A DNA stretch of 64,000 nucleotides from Manduca sexta (taxonomy: Eukaryota > Arthropoda > Insecta > Lepidoptera > Sphingidae), in assembly GCF_014839805.1 (NCBI RefSeq), contig NC_051119.1, positions 4,891,245 through 4,955,244 of the forward strand, given 5' to 3'. Made by a program: the position numbers and the translations under genes. Shown here one piece after another: positions 10,721-21,970 of the stretch. Position 1 is the stretch's first letter; the number at the start of each line of letters is the position of its first letter. Under the pieces are notes generated by a model. It had not been told where the DNA came from. It searched no databases and saw nothing but the letters and a program-made list of their open reading frames with translations.

Positions 10721-11106
10721 TTAAATCATAACGGTAGTCTCGATCCACTCTAAATAATCCAGGACACTTGTATAGACCCCTGGATATCCTTTAGTTCCGC
10801 AGTGGACGTTCCCCAAGCTTGTAACTCCCCATAACTGAGCAGTTTCTCGGAACCAAACCAGGGGACCGCCAGAATCTCCTCTGCAGGTATCTTCACCTAA
10901 TTTACCACCAGCGCAAATGATTTTTTGGGGTAATACAATATCTTGGTATGCTGCCCTGCATTCCGCAACGTCCCAGTTGGGCAGAGGAATTATTTTCTTT
11001 ACTTTAGTGTACATGCCTGACAGGGGAATCTCCCCAAATCCAGCTGCGGAAAAAATAACGTTGTCCTCCAGGTATCCAGATGGTAGGCAAATTGGGCGGA
11101 TGAAAT
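10721..11106 (-). CDS. Protease exon 4 (catalytic Ser, stop)
   Basis: Acceptor TCTTTCCAG|ATTTC. It encodes RPICLPS, CAGG, EDTCRGDSGGPLVW with the catalytic serine, WGVTSLG, and the C-terminal PGVYTSVLDYLEWI helix before the stop. Confidence 0.9.
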
Positions 11107-14100
11107 CTGGAAAGAACATATAGTTGTTACTATCAAATATATTTTTGAAAATGCGCGAGCGTAATCATATTTATGCAAAATTTGTTAAATCTAAAAATAT
11201 AGTACCTGTCAGCCTCTCATAAACAAGTCCTAAATGCATGTTCATTTCAATTGATGAACATTAAATGGGTAAAACTTCGTGTAAAATATATGATTAAGTC
11301 AACATTTTCATTTTAAGGAAACAAATTGGATCTCTTGTGAATCAGCAATTGTGCAAATGACAAATTAAAACGTTGATTATTATAGGGAATATCCTTTTCT
11401 TGGGTTCCAATTAACACGAGGTGTAGTGAGGTCATTGCCGCTCTCTATTGAAAGATTGGGTAATTTCCAACAACAATATTTTTATGTAAAAAGTTTATTT
11501 ATATATTAGAAAAGGATTGTTGAATTATTTTATCCGTGCAAATAATTTAATTGTTCGCCATTTTATAATTAAGGCAATTGACGGTAACCAATGGCTATTT
11601 TCTTATCCCTATAATAATTTACAAAGCACATAATGAATGACTCAGAATTGGGCGCGTGCGCAAAATATTGGAATTACCGGAGATCCCTCGCATTTTGTAT
11701 ACATAAAGTATTTATTTAATTAGTAATTGTTGTGACAAAAAGGAATGTAGGTATATTATGACCATTGTTAAGTTTTAAATGTATTTTTTTATTGTTAACT
11801 ATTCAAATTCGAATTCTAGAACTTGTTTTTTGTGTTTGAATTTTATATATAAACTTTTTCCACTGTTCTTTTACATATATTATGGCCACGGCCTAGTGAC
11901 TTCACTGCACTTTATAGTAAGCGGAGTGGCCGCCAAAGAGGGTATCGCCAAATAATTATCTATCGCCACTCAACATAATTTTGCCGGCCTGTTCGAATAC
12001 GGATGTACACAGACTAATCCAGATACGCGACATACGTTGACTATTTTGACTGAATTTACACCTTGTATACGATTCTCGCTTACAAATATTATCATCAGCG
12101 AAACTCAAGAATACTTGAAACATATAACTATAATCGTTTTGCCGCTGCACCAATATATAAATTTGCATGCTGCAGTCTCCTATAATTGAAGAGGCACGTC
12201 GCATAATAATTGTAAAAATGCTACGACATTTTTTTTATTATATGCCGTGTATCCTTCATTGGAGGTCCTTAAATAAATAAACATTACTAACCTGTATAAG
12301 GAGCATCTTCTTTCAACCGCAGAACGGCTATATCGTGCTCCTTCCCGTCGTAGTCTGGATGGACGAAGATATCATCCACCTCGATCCGGACTACGGGGTC
12401 GGTACAAATATCTCTCACGCAATCGGGATTACTTTCCAGATCGTATTCTCCCAAGCGAACAGCGATACTAAAACGAGAAAAAAAAATCGATTACTTACAT
12501 ATCTTTTGCAACTCTACGACTATGGTAAAAGTTATTTTCTTTATGGGTAGCAAATCTTTCGTGAGCGAGAATCCGGTTGAGTGCCACTACAATGCAAATT
12601 AGTGCCGCTACGTATTGAGCGTGTATTGCAATGTTCCGGTTCGAAGGAAATTATAATTATTGTAATTACTTGGTGTAATGTATATGGTGGTGTTGCTACT
12701 AGTCATTAGGACTCGTGTTGCTACTCGTTCACCAACAGGCGAATCTTCATTCATTTATTTGAATGAAAAAAGGATTTTTGTGGCTTCAAAAAGGATATCC
12801 CTATATTCGTTGTATTTTTCTTAACTTACCTTGAAAATCGGATCTTCTTGACGCAATGGGCGGCTGTGACAACGTGTCTAGGCCCGATGAGTGTAGCTCC
12901 GCACCGAACTTCAACGATATTGCCATGACGATAGTACTCCAAGTAACCCAACCATGGATTCTGATGTACGAGATTCGAGCTCGCCTCCACGCCGCATTTG
13001 GGGTCTGAAAATAAAAATTGATATTAACAGAATTCGAATGTGTATTTAATAATTCTATGTAGAGATGTTAGTGTCTATTCGATATATTGTTAGGTTTTTC
13101 GAAAACAACAACCGATTTGAATGGCATCACGCCGTCTCATTCGAGGGATGGATATATATTATTTTAATAGGAGAGAGGCTTATTGTCTAGGCGCAATTCT
13201 AGACGTCGGGATTTTGAGCAAGAAACCCGAGTATGAACAATTGTAATGTAATGAATGTATGTATGGCCTCGGTAGCTGTTACCGCAACGAAACCTCGGAG
13301 GCATACCTAACAGATTATACAGCGAATCCACATGTATTGAGGAAATGAAACCGCGGTCCGCGAGCGTTATGGGGAAAACATGGTTCTAATAACATCGTAT
13401 AATTCCCGTGACGTCAATAGTATGCCGCTACGAAGAAACTTCGTGTTTTAATGAAGAAGGAAACAAATAATTTCTAAGTTATATAAATAAGTAAATTTTT
13501 AGTCAGAGAGCCCTTCGGTGTACGGTGGCATATCTCTTTATAATTATGGGCGTTCTAATCGAGGATAGGTTCAATAGCCGTATAATTAATCAAAAATCCC
13601 CTCTCTATCTGTATAAGGAATTGAGATCCTGTAAAGCAGGAACAAATCAATCAGATTTTTTATATGCTTACAAATGATATTTTGTTAGATTTACTCTCAG
13701 GTTCGGATCGCAAATAAAATTTGGATCGGTGATCGGCCGTGAATCGATAAAAATATTTTCTTTATAATAGGAAATAATATAAACTAATAAATATAGGCTA
13801 TTTTTTATATTTTTATTGGTTAAAATCTATAAAGTCGATTAATAATTTTTTTAAGTCGATTTTAGTAATCGATAGTATACAATAGAATGGTTATGGTTAT
13901 TTCATATTTGTATTTAAAATTTGATTTTGGAATGGAATGGAATAGTTAATGTTTTTTATTTTAAAGATTACAGATCTAAATGTAAAGAAACGGAATTTTA
14001 AAAACTAACCCGCAATATAAAAATACTGTTACATAAATATAGTGCTTTGCGAATTGCAATCTTAAGAGTAAGGTAAGTTAGTACAACTTATGTCGCGTAA

Positions 14101-16840
14101 CTGATATATTTTTTAATACTTATATCTAAACCGCAAACTGTCATTTTCGCAGCCATACGAACTTGAACTGACGGCAAAGTTTTTGGTTTGCAATAGTTTG
14201 TATCTATAAATCCACAGCGCCGGATCTTGAATTTTTCGAGGCGGGGCAAAATATGGAAAATCCAGCCTATATTTTCACTTTTGTCATCATCATTATTTCG
14301 CGTCCAGCGGGAAATAGTTTTAGTATTGAATATACTGGGTGTCTCAATAGTCAAAATTGCGTTAATGATGAGTCATGCGTTCGTCTGCCAAGTTTGAATT
14401 TGCCGCCCTCTGAATTCGCCGTCCGGGACATGGGCCCCGGCTAGCCCCCCGTTAGATCCGGGGCTGTAAATCCATTGCAGAATGTCAAGCAAGCAGTCTC
14501 CCTGCCAATTTATGCGTATTGTTATCTATGACTGCCCGTTTCTGTTCTAGGCACGCAAAAACGTGTTTTTACAAAACCTAAAGATGGCATCACCGCCTTG
14601 TGGGAAGGACCTTTCCCCGACAAAATAGCGCGCTAACCGTATTTTTGAGAACCTATACGAAATTTTGAAAAAATATATAAATTAACTTTGGTTGTTTCAA
14701 ATTGATTATAATATGAATATTGGTTAAATTTCCTGCTAAAGTACACATCATTTTAATTTATAGCCAACACTTAGATAAACAATTTAATAAGGAATATTTT
14801 GATAGTTAAAATTATCAAAAAGGACTAAAATTTATTTTGAATTTCTTATATTCATGCCCATAATTTTGCGCGCCCAAGCAGGTAATGAATGTTCAAGACC
14901 TTTTGATAGGGACGTTTCCATGCAAAATATTGCATTCATAAATGCACTACAAAACAATAACAAACTGATCTTGTAAGTAGTTGACAGTTTGGCTAATTTC
15001 ACAAACATTTGATCAAATACGCTAGTTTCGGACCATTATTGAAGAATTATATAGAATTCGATATCAGAAAATAAAATCTGACGAATGACGTTCACGCACG
15101 CCCGCTTCTCTGATATCGTGAATCGTGATACACTAAAAACAATCTTATGTGGAGATCTATAAGGTTCGATTTGTAAACTATACGCCGGCAAGCCGTCATA
15201 AAGACAGCTATATAAATAACCGTATTTGGACATACTCGAATTTTCATAAAATTGCAAAAATATTCATTGCTTTTAAGTTTAAAGTCCTGACTCTTGTTTT
15301 CACTGATAGATAATTAATATAATTTTAATACAACAGATTTGCAAAATTTACAAGAACACAAGTGTCATATATTTTTACAAAATCTATTCCTTCGTAATGG
15401 TCTCTTGACAATCGTGATGACGTTTATTCGAATGATTCGACTGATGCTCATTTATCTATACAGTTTTGCGGCAGTATCATTATTGTGGTTCATCACTACG
15501 TCTACGCTATTTGATACGTCTGTCCCCCCCCCTCGTGATGACGTTTGGTCCGATTGATTAATGTAAGCCATACACGCTATGGTCTACCGGAGAGGTAATC
15601 TGTGCAGGTGTCAATTGAAAGAATTGATTTTTGATCCTGCGCCGGTCGCCTGCACAGGCTCAAAAATCTGCACAGGTCTATTCCTACACACATTTCGGTC
15701 TACCGGTGCAGGTATGCCTGCTGACCTTTCCGATGGACCGTAGCATGTATGGCAGCCATTACTGTCACTCACGATGCATCATATGCCTTGATTTTTGGCA
15801 GACTGAAAGCATTTGTTGATAGAGAAGTAATGGATTAGGTCTGTCGAACATTCACCAGCTCTTTTACTTTCTTCTACTGCTTAGAATCACTATTCGTTCC
15901 GTGGAGCTCTCCATACTCAGTGTCCAAAATTGAGGATTCGGAATTAATTATTCAAAAGTTTATGTAAATATATCGGCGGTTCAAAGGCTAAATGACTTAA
16001 GCGATATAATTTGCGTAAGTTTTATATATATTTATAATCAGCACATTTTTCAATGTTTTTTTAAACTAGTTAAAATTTTTCGAAAACAATTTCGCTTTAG
16101 CCTTTCAAATGACGATATGTTTATAGGGGCGAGTCCTTCTTGCAATTATAGGCTTTCTACTGGAAGGATCTGATATTACTGGAAGGACAGCTTCGATAGC
16201 CAATTTCCCTATAAGGTTATCAAAGCCTTCAAGTAGGATGCCTGTAATAGCAAAAAGGCAGATATGCCGCCGTATACGGAATAGGGCCCCTTGAATTTAA
16301 TTTGTTATTCTAACAACAGATTTTCGTGTTTACAATCATCATCAGCCACATAAAGGCCACTGCTGAACATAGGCCTCTCCCGGAGACTTCCAGACGGACC
16401 TGTCCAAAGCGGCCTGCATCTGTGTTCCTGCGACTTTTATCAAGTCGTCTGTCCACCTCGCACGTAGGTGGACGGCCAACGCTGCGCTTGCCGTTGCGCG
16501 TTTCAGTATTATATATTATTAAGACAGTTTAATGGTATTTTTTTTTATTAATTCTCTACTCTTCACACCGTTATTTTTTAATTATCAAAAGAAAATGCGT
16601 TATCTAATACCGTTACTGAACAAAACGGAGATTCTGACTACATACTTATAATATTTAACCTCTTCTACATACCCTGTTTCTTTCTTTTGGTAATTAAAGA
16701 ATATATCAAAATATAAACTCCGCCTTATTTAAAACAAAAACAATTTAAAAACAATAAAACTTACTTTCAAGTTTGTTGAATGAAATCGCTTCCACCGCCA
16801 CAATCACAACACCCAAAAATAAACTTTTGTAACAAAACAT
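10721..16840 (-). CDS. Secreted trypsin-like serine protease (S1A), four exons, complete
   Basis: Joined exons 16840-16765, 13004-12830, 12467-12292 and 11106-10721 (stop included) have GT/AG borders and matching phases and give 270 residues. Residues 1-18 form a signal peptide. The S1A fold carries His75 (TAAHC), Asp129 (HDIAVL) and Ser221 (CRGDSGGPL). An Asp six residues before the Ser, plus Gly at the 216 and 226 positions, predict cleavage after Arg/Lys. The NPWLGYLEY and VRLGEYD segments resemble insect immune or clotting-type proteases, but there is no CLIP domain. Where IVGG normally follows an Arg cleavage site, this protein has CGVEA directly after the first Cys, with no basic residue. 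Zymogen activation must therefore differ, or the protein acts uncleaved. Function beyond a secreted protease is not known. Intron 1 is 3.8 kb. Confidence 0.85.
11890..12050 (+). repeat. Degenerate repeat B in protease intron 3
   Basis: TTCACTGCACTTTATAGTAA, TTTTGCCGGCCTGTTCGAAT and ACACAGACTAATCC align to the better preserved copy at 42775-42960. Confidence 0.5.
12292..12467 (-). CDS. Protease exon 3 (catalytic Asp)
   Basis: Acceptor CGTTTTAG|TATCG and donor TACAG|GTTAGT. It encodes VRLGEYD, a Cys pair (DCVRDIC) typical of insect immune-type proteases, and HDIAVLRL with the catalytic aspartate. Confidence 0.85.
12830..13004 (-). CDS. Protease exon 2 (catalytic His)
   Basis: Acceptor TTTTCAG|ACCCC and donor TCAAG|GTAAGT. 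It encodes the first Cys, the NPWL segment and VVTAAHC with the catalytic histidine. It lacks the R|IVGG activation sequence. Confidence 0.85.
13005..15565 (-). other. Protease intron 1, first part
   Basis: No exon was recognised. A short GC-rich patch at about 14400-14460 (ACATGGGCCCCGGCTAGCC) looks like a fragment of a retroelement tail. Otherwise AT-rich. Confidence 0.4.
15566..15757. mobile_element. Palindromic MITE
   Basis: Ends GCCATACACGCTATGGTCTA and, in reverse, GCCATACATGCTACGGTCCA form roughly 28-bp imperfect terminal inverted repeats. The interior contains inverted CTGTGCAGG/CCTGCACAG blocks. Non-coding. Confidence 0.6.
15972..16130. mobile_element. Foldback MITE family H (compact copy)
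   Basis: Left arm TATATCGGCGGTTCAAAGGC and right arm GCCTTTCAAATG...ATA are inverted, each adjacent to an ACTTAAGCGA-like block. Other copies are at 37.85, 41.73 and 45.0 kb. Confidence 0.6.
16333..16500 (-). pseudogene. RTE-like LINE 3' end (last codons, frameshifted)
   Basis: On the minus strand a GRPPT segment is followed, after a one-base frame change, by RWTDDLIKVAG, then GEAYVQQW and a stop. A TGATGATGATTG tail comes next. This is the C-terminus of endonuclease/reverse-transcriptase LINEs common in moths. Most of the element is missing (5' truncation). Confidence 0.7.
16765..16840 (-). CDS. Protease exon 1 (signal peptide)
   Basis: Encodes 25 codons starting MFCYKSLFLGVVIVAVEA and ends GAAA|GTAAGT in phase 1. 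The ATG at 16840 is the only one compatible with a signal peptide. It joins exon 2 to give the Asn codon before PKCG. Confidence 0.8.
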
Positions 16841-17493
16841 TTTGAGCACTAGACATCCAAAACCTAATTGGTTATATGGATATAGTCAACTGCCAGGTTA
16901 AACCCCAGCTATAGATGACCGTAGTGCGCGCCGTTCAGCTTGCGACTAGCCGCTCCACGCACAAGCTAACACATATATTGCAATTTTCCTTGTACGTATC
17001 GAAATTCCCGTATACCAGTTATATCTAAAGACTGCAAATACGTTGACAGTGGTTAGTAATTAACAATTTTAAACACCAGCTTTCAGACGACGATCGATGT
17101 CAAAGACAAATGGTGAAATGCTGTATGCACATCGACAAACAATTATTTATAGTATCATTGAACTCATGTTCTAACACGCTGGTGGGCGTGGTATCTTCGT
17201 TTTTATTTGTACGATAATGTACGCGACAGTTAGTAACTGAAAAAGATTGTTTTGGAAACAGTTTTAAGGTTGTTATTTCCAAAGCTTGGTGAAAGGGACG
17301 CGTAGTGCAATGTATATTACGATTCTCCGTTAATTCTAGTACGAGATTTTATTTATTTATCACGTCTACATATTATAATTGTTGTATGTACTATAATGAC
17401 AACTTTGATAGTCGTATAGGCAGAGGAAAAAAAACTTTATTTACTTAAACGGCTATAGAAGCTATCGTTTCAGTACGTCAATAAGCTATATTA
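16841..17493 (-). other. Upstream region of the protease gene
   Basis: A weak initiator-like GCAGTTGAC and ATATA motifs are present upstream of 16840, but no unambiguous TATA/Inr pair. No other gene was recognised. Confidence 0.3.
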
Positions 17494-18043
17494 TTAGGTT
17501 GAGGAAAAAAATCTTATAAAATGAAAATTCAAGACTTAGTTTTTGAATTGTATCTTAACTGCCAACAATTAATGAGAAAGCAAGAATTTGACAGACAGCG
17601 GCCCGAATTGATCAATAGAAAGGATGTGGTCTTTCATGACGATAACGTTAGACACTCATCTTGAACCACTCAACAAAAAATAAGAGTTTGGCCGCGAGGT
17701 GCTCGTGCTTCCACTATATAGCCCTGACTTTCTGATTTCCACCTGTTTCGGTCTCTTCAGAATTTTTTAGACAGTGTCAGATTAACATCAAGAGAGGATT
17801 TCCAAATCTACTGCGATACGGTCCTGGATCCTAGTGCAGTGGCCGCCATGAATTAATGTCATATTTTCTTGTATAAATAAATAAATAAGTAAAAATAAAA
17901 TAAATGTACATGACGCGTTTTTTTTTATCAGAAGTCCTGAAATTTCTCCAGCAACGGGCACTCCCTAAAAGATGACAGAAACTTTGAAAAAAAAAGTATT
18001 GACTTTTCAAATGAAATGCGAAAGAACTCTTTCCCAAACCTAA
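17494..18043 (+). pseudogene. Internally deleted mariner (DD34D-type relic)
   Basis: Inverted ends TTAGGTTGAGGAAAAAAATC and, in reverse, TTAGGTTTGGGAAAGAGTTC bound a 550-bp element. The plus strand holds a decayed transposase piece: NRKDVVFHDDNVRHSS matches the second catalytic Asp region, and HLFRSLQNFLD with VRLTSRED matches the C-terminus. Several stops occur and the N-terminal two-thirds is deleted. Non-functional. Confidence 0.75.
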
Positions 18044-18459
18044 CATATACATAACTAGATTCCATTTTTAGTGGAAAGCATTTTGCCATTTATTAGCACT
18101 TAGGTATTACACACGATTACATTATTTTCACTATAATTAAGATCTCGTCCCTCATTCACCTGTACATATAATTTAGATTTGTTCTAAGATTTGTTTTATT
18201 TGAAAAGAAAAGATCGCTTTGTTTTCTACTAATACAACTGAAGATGAACTGTTTGCAGCGTCGTTGTGGATATTGCCACCATTCAAAAAATGTGCGTGAA
18301 ATGTAAAAGTGATTTGCATCTAAATTTTAAATACGGGTTACTTTTAAACGGGTATGGAAATTGAAGAATTAAATTTAATTTTAAACTACATATTGTTAGA
18401 ATATATTTGATTTGAGGTAAATGAAACGCATATACATTTTTTTTTCTTTGCTACTTTTT

Positions 18460-18560
18460 TAACCGACTTCAAAATAGGAGGAGGTTATCAATTCGACGAG
18501 AATGTTTTTTTTTATTTCACTACAAAATAATAGAGTTTGAATATTTGTATCTTCAAATAC
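18460..18560 (+). repeat. Short dispersed repeat (AACCGACTTC family)
   Basis: AACCGACTTCAAAATAGGAG and GGTTATCAATTCGACGAGAA recur at 22672 and 34600 in partial form, each followed by a T-rich run. Confidence 0.6.
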
Positions 18561-18861
18561 TATATCATTCTGCGGTATACAATGTCGAGTGTTTATGAGG
18601 TTTTGGTTGTCATTTCACTTATACTATATCCAAAGCGATTTAGCACATGTTTTAAAAGGTTGATTAGACGACTGATGTTTTAGCGCTGCAGCGAACTTTA
18701 GTTCTAACTCCAGATTTTGAAATTCTCTTGTTCATTTCAGGTAACTGGACTCTTTATTGTGAATGCGTGGCAATATTTTGTGGCCAACGGCGTGGAAGAT
18801 AAATTGAAATTGACTCTAATTTCGCTAATTGGAGATGTGTATGAGTTGATGGTCACGTAGC

Positions 18862-19018
18862 AGTGGCTAAGGGCAAATTTTTCCTAAAGACCCGTCACAA
18901 CATATAGGTATATGCATGAATGCGTTCTGAAAATTGTTTTTAAGGATAATTAGATTGTACACCAATTATTAAATGTAAGCCAGAAAGAATCGATTTATAA
19001 GGACCATTCGCCACTGTT
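18862..19018. mobile_element. MITE family J, intact copy
   Basis: Starts CAGTGGCTAAGGGCAAATTT and ends AAGGACCATTCGCCACTG, an inverted pair. The interior matches the split copies at 8.7-9.35 kb and 35.0-35.48 kb. Confidence 0.65.
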
Positions 19019-19304
19019 AGCTAATCCTCAAAAAACGACGGGATAGAAGATCTTGTTGATCTAGTACGCGAACATCTACAACCGCGGCCATCAGTATGGG
19101 TCGAACGATACCGTTTCCGCCAGACAAAAATTACCCTTAAGGTGAATGTAATGTGTCCGCTTTAAAGAATCCAAGGAATGCGAATTCGGTATTTATTCAA
19201 ATAACCTTTGTTTCCAATTCGTCTGTGGTGTGAGAACTTATTCGACAGCGTTTATTTGCCGAATCGGCGACAATGTCATTTTCTGAAGCTGTTACCCTTG
19301 CGAA

Positions 19305-19625
19305 GAGCGGCGATTGCCCAGCTGGATGTGGAACGGACTGCCAATACGAATGTCCGCAGTTTTAAATCCCAAAGGGCACACACCTCTGACTTTTCTAATA
19401 TGATGTATGTATTCTTTGTGAATTATCGCTCACTTTAACGGTGAAAGAAAACATCGTGAGGAAACCTACATACCTGAGAAGTTCTCTATAGGAATTTTGA
19501 AGGTGTATGAAGTCTACCAAGCCGCATTAGGCCAGCGTGGTGAACTAAGGCCTAATCCCTCTCAGTAGTGGAGGGGGCCCGAGCCGAGCAGTGGGTCAGT
19601 ATATAAAACAGGGCTGATTTTATTA
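19305..19625 (+). repeat. SINE family A
   Basis: A degenerate head (GCGGCGATTGCCCAGCTGG) is followed by the family body and the CAGTGGGTCAGTATATAAAA tail. Full length but diverged. Confidence 0.8.
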
Positions 19626-20019
19626 ACTCTTGCGACTTCTTTGGAGGCGGAGCGCGAGGTTTCGACAGCTGTGGTGCAGTCGGCGCCAGCAACAACCGTT
19701 GATTAACAAGCCTTGGATCCGTCTTTGTCGCGTAGCAGGAAACCTTTCATGAGCGGAGGGAGCTACAGGAATACCAGTTAAAGTGCTGACGTCAAAACTA
19801 CAAGGGATTCTTGTAAGGCCTGGGGTAGAGAGCATCATGCACAGAAGTGCAGATATTCAAATTTTGTATGCGCTCTCTGTAAGAATAAATGCCATTTAAG
19901 GAGGGTTTGCCCATTTAAATATTTAGAGAAGTAAAACTACGGAAGACAGAGGCGGCAAATGAAGCGAATTAATCTTAGATATACTCAGTACACTATATTA
20001 TTACACGGGCACGGTAGTG

Positions 20020-20125
20020 ACTCCACTGCACCTGATGGTAAGTGGAGTGGGGTCCAATAGAATGTCGACTGACGAGAGATCCCTCGGCAGTCGACACAAT
20101 TATGCCGGCCTGTTGGAGCCTGTAG
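20020..20125 (+). repeat. Interspersed repeat B
   Basis: CTCCACTGCACCTGATGGTA, GGTCCAATAGAATGTCGACT, CAATTATGCCGGCCTGTTGG. This is the forward orientation of the family. Confidence 0.7.
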
Positions 20126-20311
20126 AATTTCCACAATGATATGGATATCAACTAAAAGGCCTCGATAAGCAAAAGCGTGTTTCTGGGTTTTTACAAGTGG
20201 GTGCCCCGGGTGGAACGAGGTTCCTTTATTTGATATGGAGCTCGCGCTCCTGGCCATGTTAGGTTAATATTATCTAAACCCATTTTAGACAATAGGTACA
20301 TATATACACAA

Positions 20312-20612
20312 CTAGCGACCCGCCCCGGCTTCGCACGGGTGCAATGCTGATACTAAATACACTACAGAAAAACTGTGAACGTTGTATATAAAAACATAGC
20401 GGCCCGCTCTGGCTTCGCACGGGTATAACATAACAATATAACAGTATTTCTCCACTATTTAATGGATGTTATTATACATATAAACCTTCCTCTTGAATCA
20501 CTCTATCTATTAAAAAAAACCGCATCAAAATCCGTTGCGTAGTTTTAAAGATTTAAGCATACAAAGGGACATAGGGACAGAGAAAGCGACTTTGTTTTAT
20601 ACTATGTAGTGA
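20312..20612 (-). mobile_element. Non-autonomous Helitron, copy 1
   Basis: On the minus strand it starts TCACTACATAGTATAAAAC and ends CTAG, preceded by a GC-rich hairpin (ACCCGTGC...GGGGCGGGT). It lies between a 5' A and a 3' T as Helitrons do, with no target duplication. A second CTAG-less version of the terminal hairpin (ACCCGTGCGAAGCCAGAGCG) lies about 80 bp inside. It has no Rep/helicase coding. Confidence 0.8.
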
Positions 20613-21019
20613 TGAAGCTTGTATGATCTTTTGTTTCTGTTACATATAAGATCAAATGCGCATGTTTATATATCAAAATTATTTACTCATAACAGCATCT
20701 GAAACGATATCTTAAGTCACAGTACATGACGAATATTGTCAAACACCAACGACTCAGCTGAGAAAAACTTCAATAACAACTTAAACTTTGTTCATTAAAT
20801 AGTTCAATACATTTATATCTACTTGGGAATTACTCAGGTGAGATTGAGTACAATGCGGCCCGTTGCTCGTCGACGATGTAATAGGAGCGTGCCGCCATAT
20901 CTGTTTCCAAGATGGCGGCGAGCTCTTGAAAGTACCGCCCCCTGTCACAAGAGTGGGGCGGGCCGCGAGCCGTTTATTGATCGTTTTATACAGGACCATT
21001 TTGTCATTGCGTTACTAAA
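20613..21019. other. Spacer between the Helitron copies
   Basis: Not recognised as coding. A GC-richer patch at about 20850-20975 contains ACAAGAGTGGGGCGGGCCGC and may be part of another repeat. Confidence 0.35.
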
Positions 21020-21570
21020 CAGTGACGGATTTATATTTTTTACTAGCGACCCTCCCCAGCTTCGCACGGGTGCAATGCTGATACTAAATACACTACAGAA
21101 AAACTGTGAACGTTTTATATATAAAAACATAGCGGCCCGCTCTGGCTTCGCACGGGTATAACATAACAAAATAACAGTATTTCTCCACTATTTAATGGAT
21201 GTTATTATACATATATAAACCTTCCTCTTGAATCACTCTATCTATTAAAACAAACCGCATCAAAATCCGTTGCGTAGTTTTAAAGATTTAAGCATACAAA
21301 GGGACATAGGGACAGAGTAAGCGACTTTGTTTTATACTATGTAGTGATGAGTGTAGGCCACTTTATATCCGCCGCCCCATGTAGGTAGGTTTATGTATGT
21401 ATATATTACATATCACATATATTTCTAAATGTAATATGTAGGTTTCTAAAATACTAAATTTTCCATTTGTTTGTTTTATGGAAGGCATTAAAGTTAAACG
21501 AATGATTAATTAAATCGAGTGAGCGTCCTCTGAATTCCGCCGCTCCTAAGACTGCCGTCCATAGGCCTGA
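21020..21570. mobile_element. Repeat L carrying a Helitron insertion
   Basis: The left stub CAGTGACGGATTTATATTTT and the right part (TGAGTGTAGGCCACTTTATA onwards) align to the uninterrupted copy at 39425-39659. The 305 bp between them is a Helitron. Confidence 0.75.
21043..21347 (-). mobile_element. Non-autonomous Helitron, copy 2, with in-window empty site
   Basis: Nearly identical to 20312-20612. On the minus strand it runs from TC (21347) to CTAG (21043). The empty site at about 39440 reads TTTTTATGAGTGTAGG, so insertion occurred exactly between A and T with no duplication. That is the signature of rolling-circle transposons. Confidence 0.85.
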
Positions 21571-21633
21571 AACCAAATACTCGTCTTTACCTATGCTAAC
21601 ATATTGCCATAAATTATCCATTCATAGATAGCG

Positions 21634-21970
21634 GCGGCGATAGCCTAGTTGGGTGTGGAACGGACTGCCAAGACGAATGTCCGCAGGTTCAAATACCAAG
21701 GGCACACACCTCTGACTTTTCAAAAAATCATGTGTGTATTTTTTGTGAATTTATCGTTCGCTTTAACGGTGAAGGAAAACATCGTGAGGAAACCTGCACA
21801 TCTGAGAAATTCCTCTATAGAAACTTCGAAGGAGTGTGAAGTCTACCAATCCGCACTAGGCCAGCGTGGTGGACTAAGGCCTAATCCCTCTCAGTAGTAG
21901 AGGAGGCCCGTGCCCAGCAGTGGGCAAGTAATATAATATAATACAGGGCTGATATAATTATTATTATTAT
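21634..21970 (+). repeat. SINE family A, well preserved
   Basis: Head GCGGCGATAGCCTAGTTGGG, B box GGTTCAAATACC, full body, CAGCAGTGGGCAAGTAATAT and a GGGCTGATATAATTATTATT tail. Confidence 0.9.
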
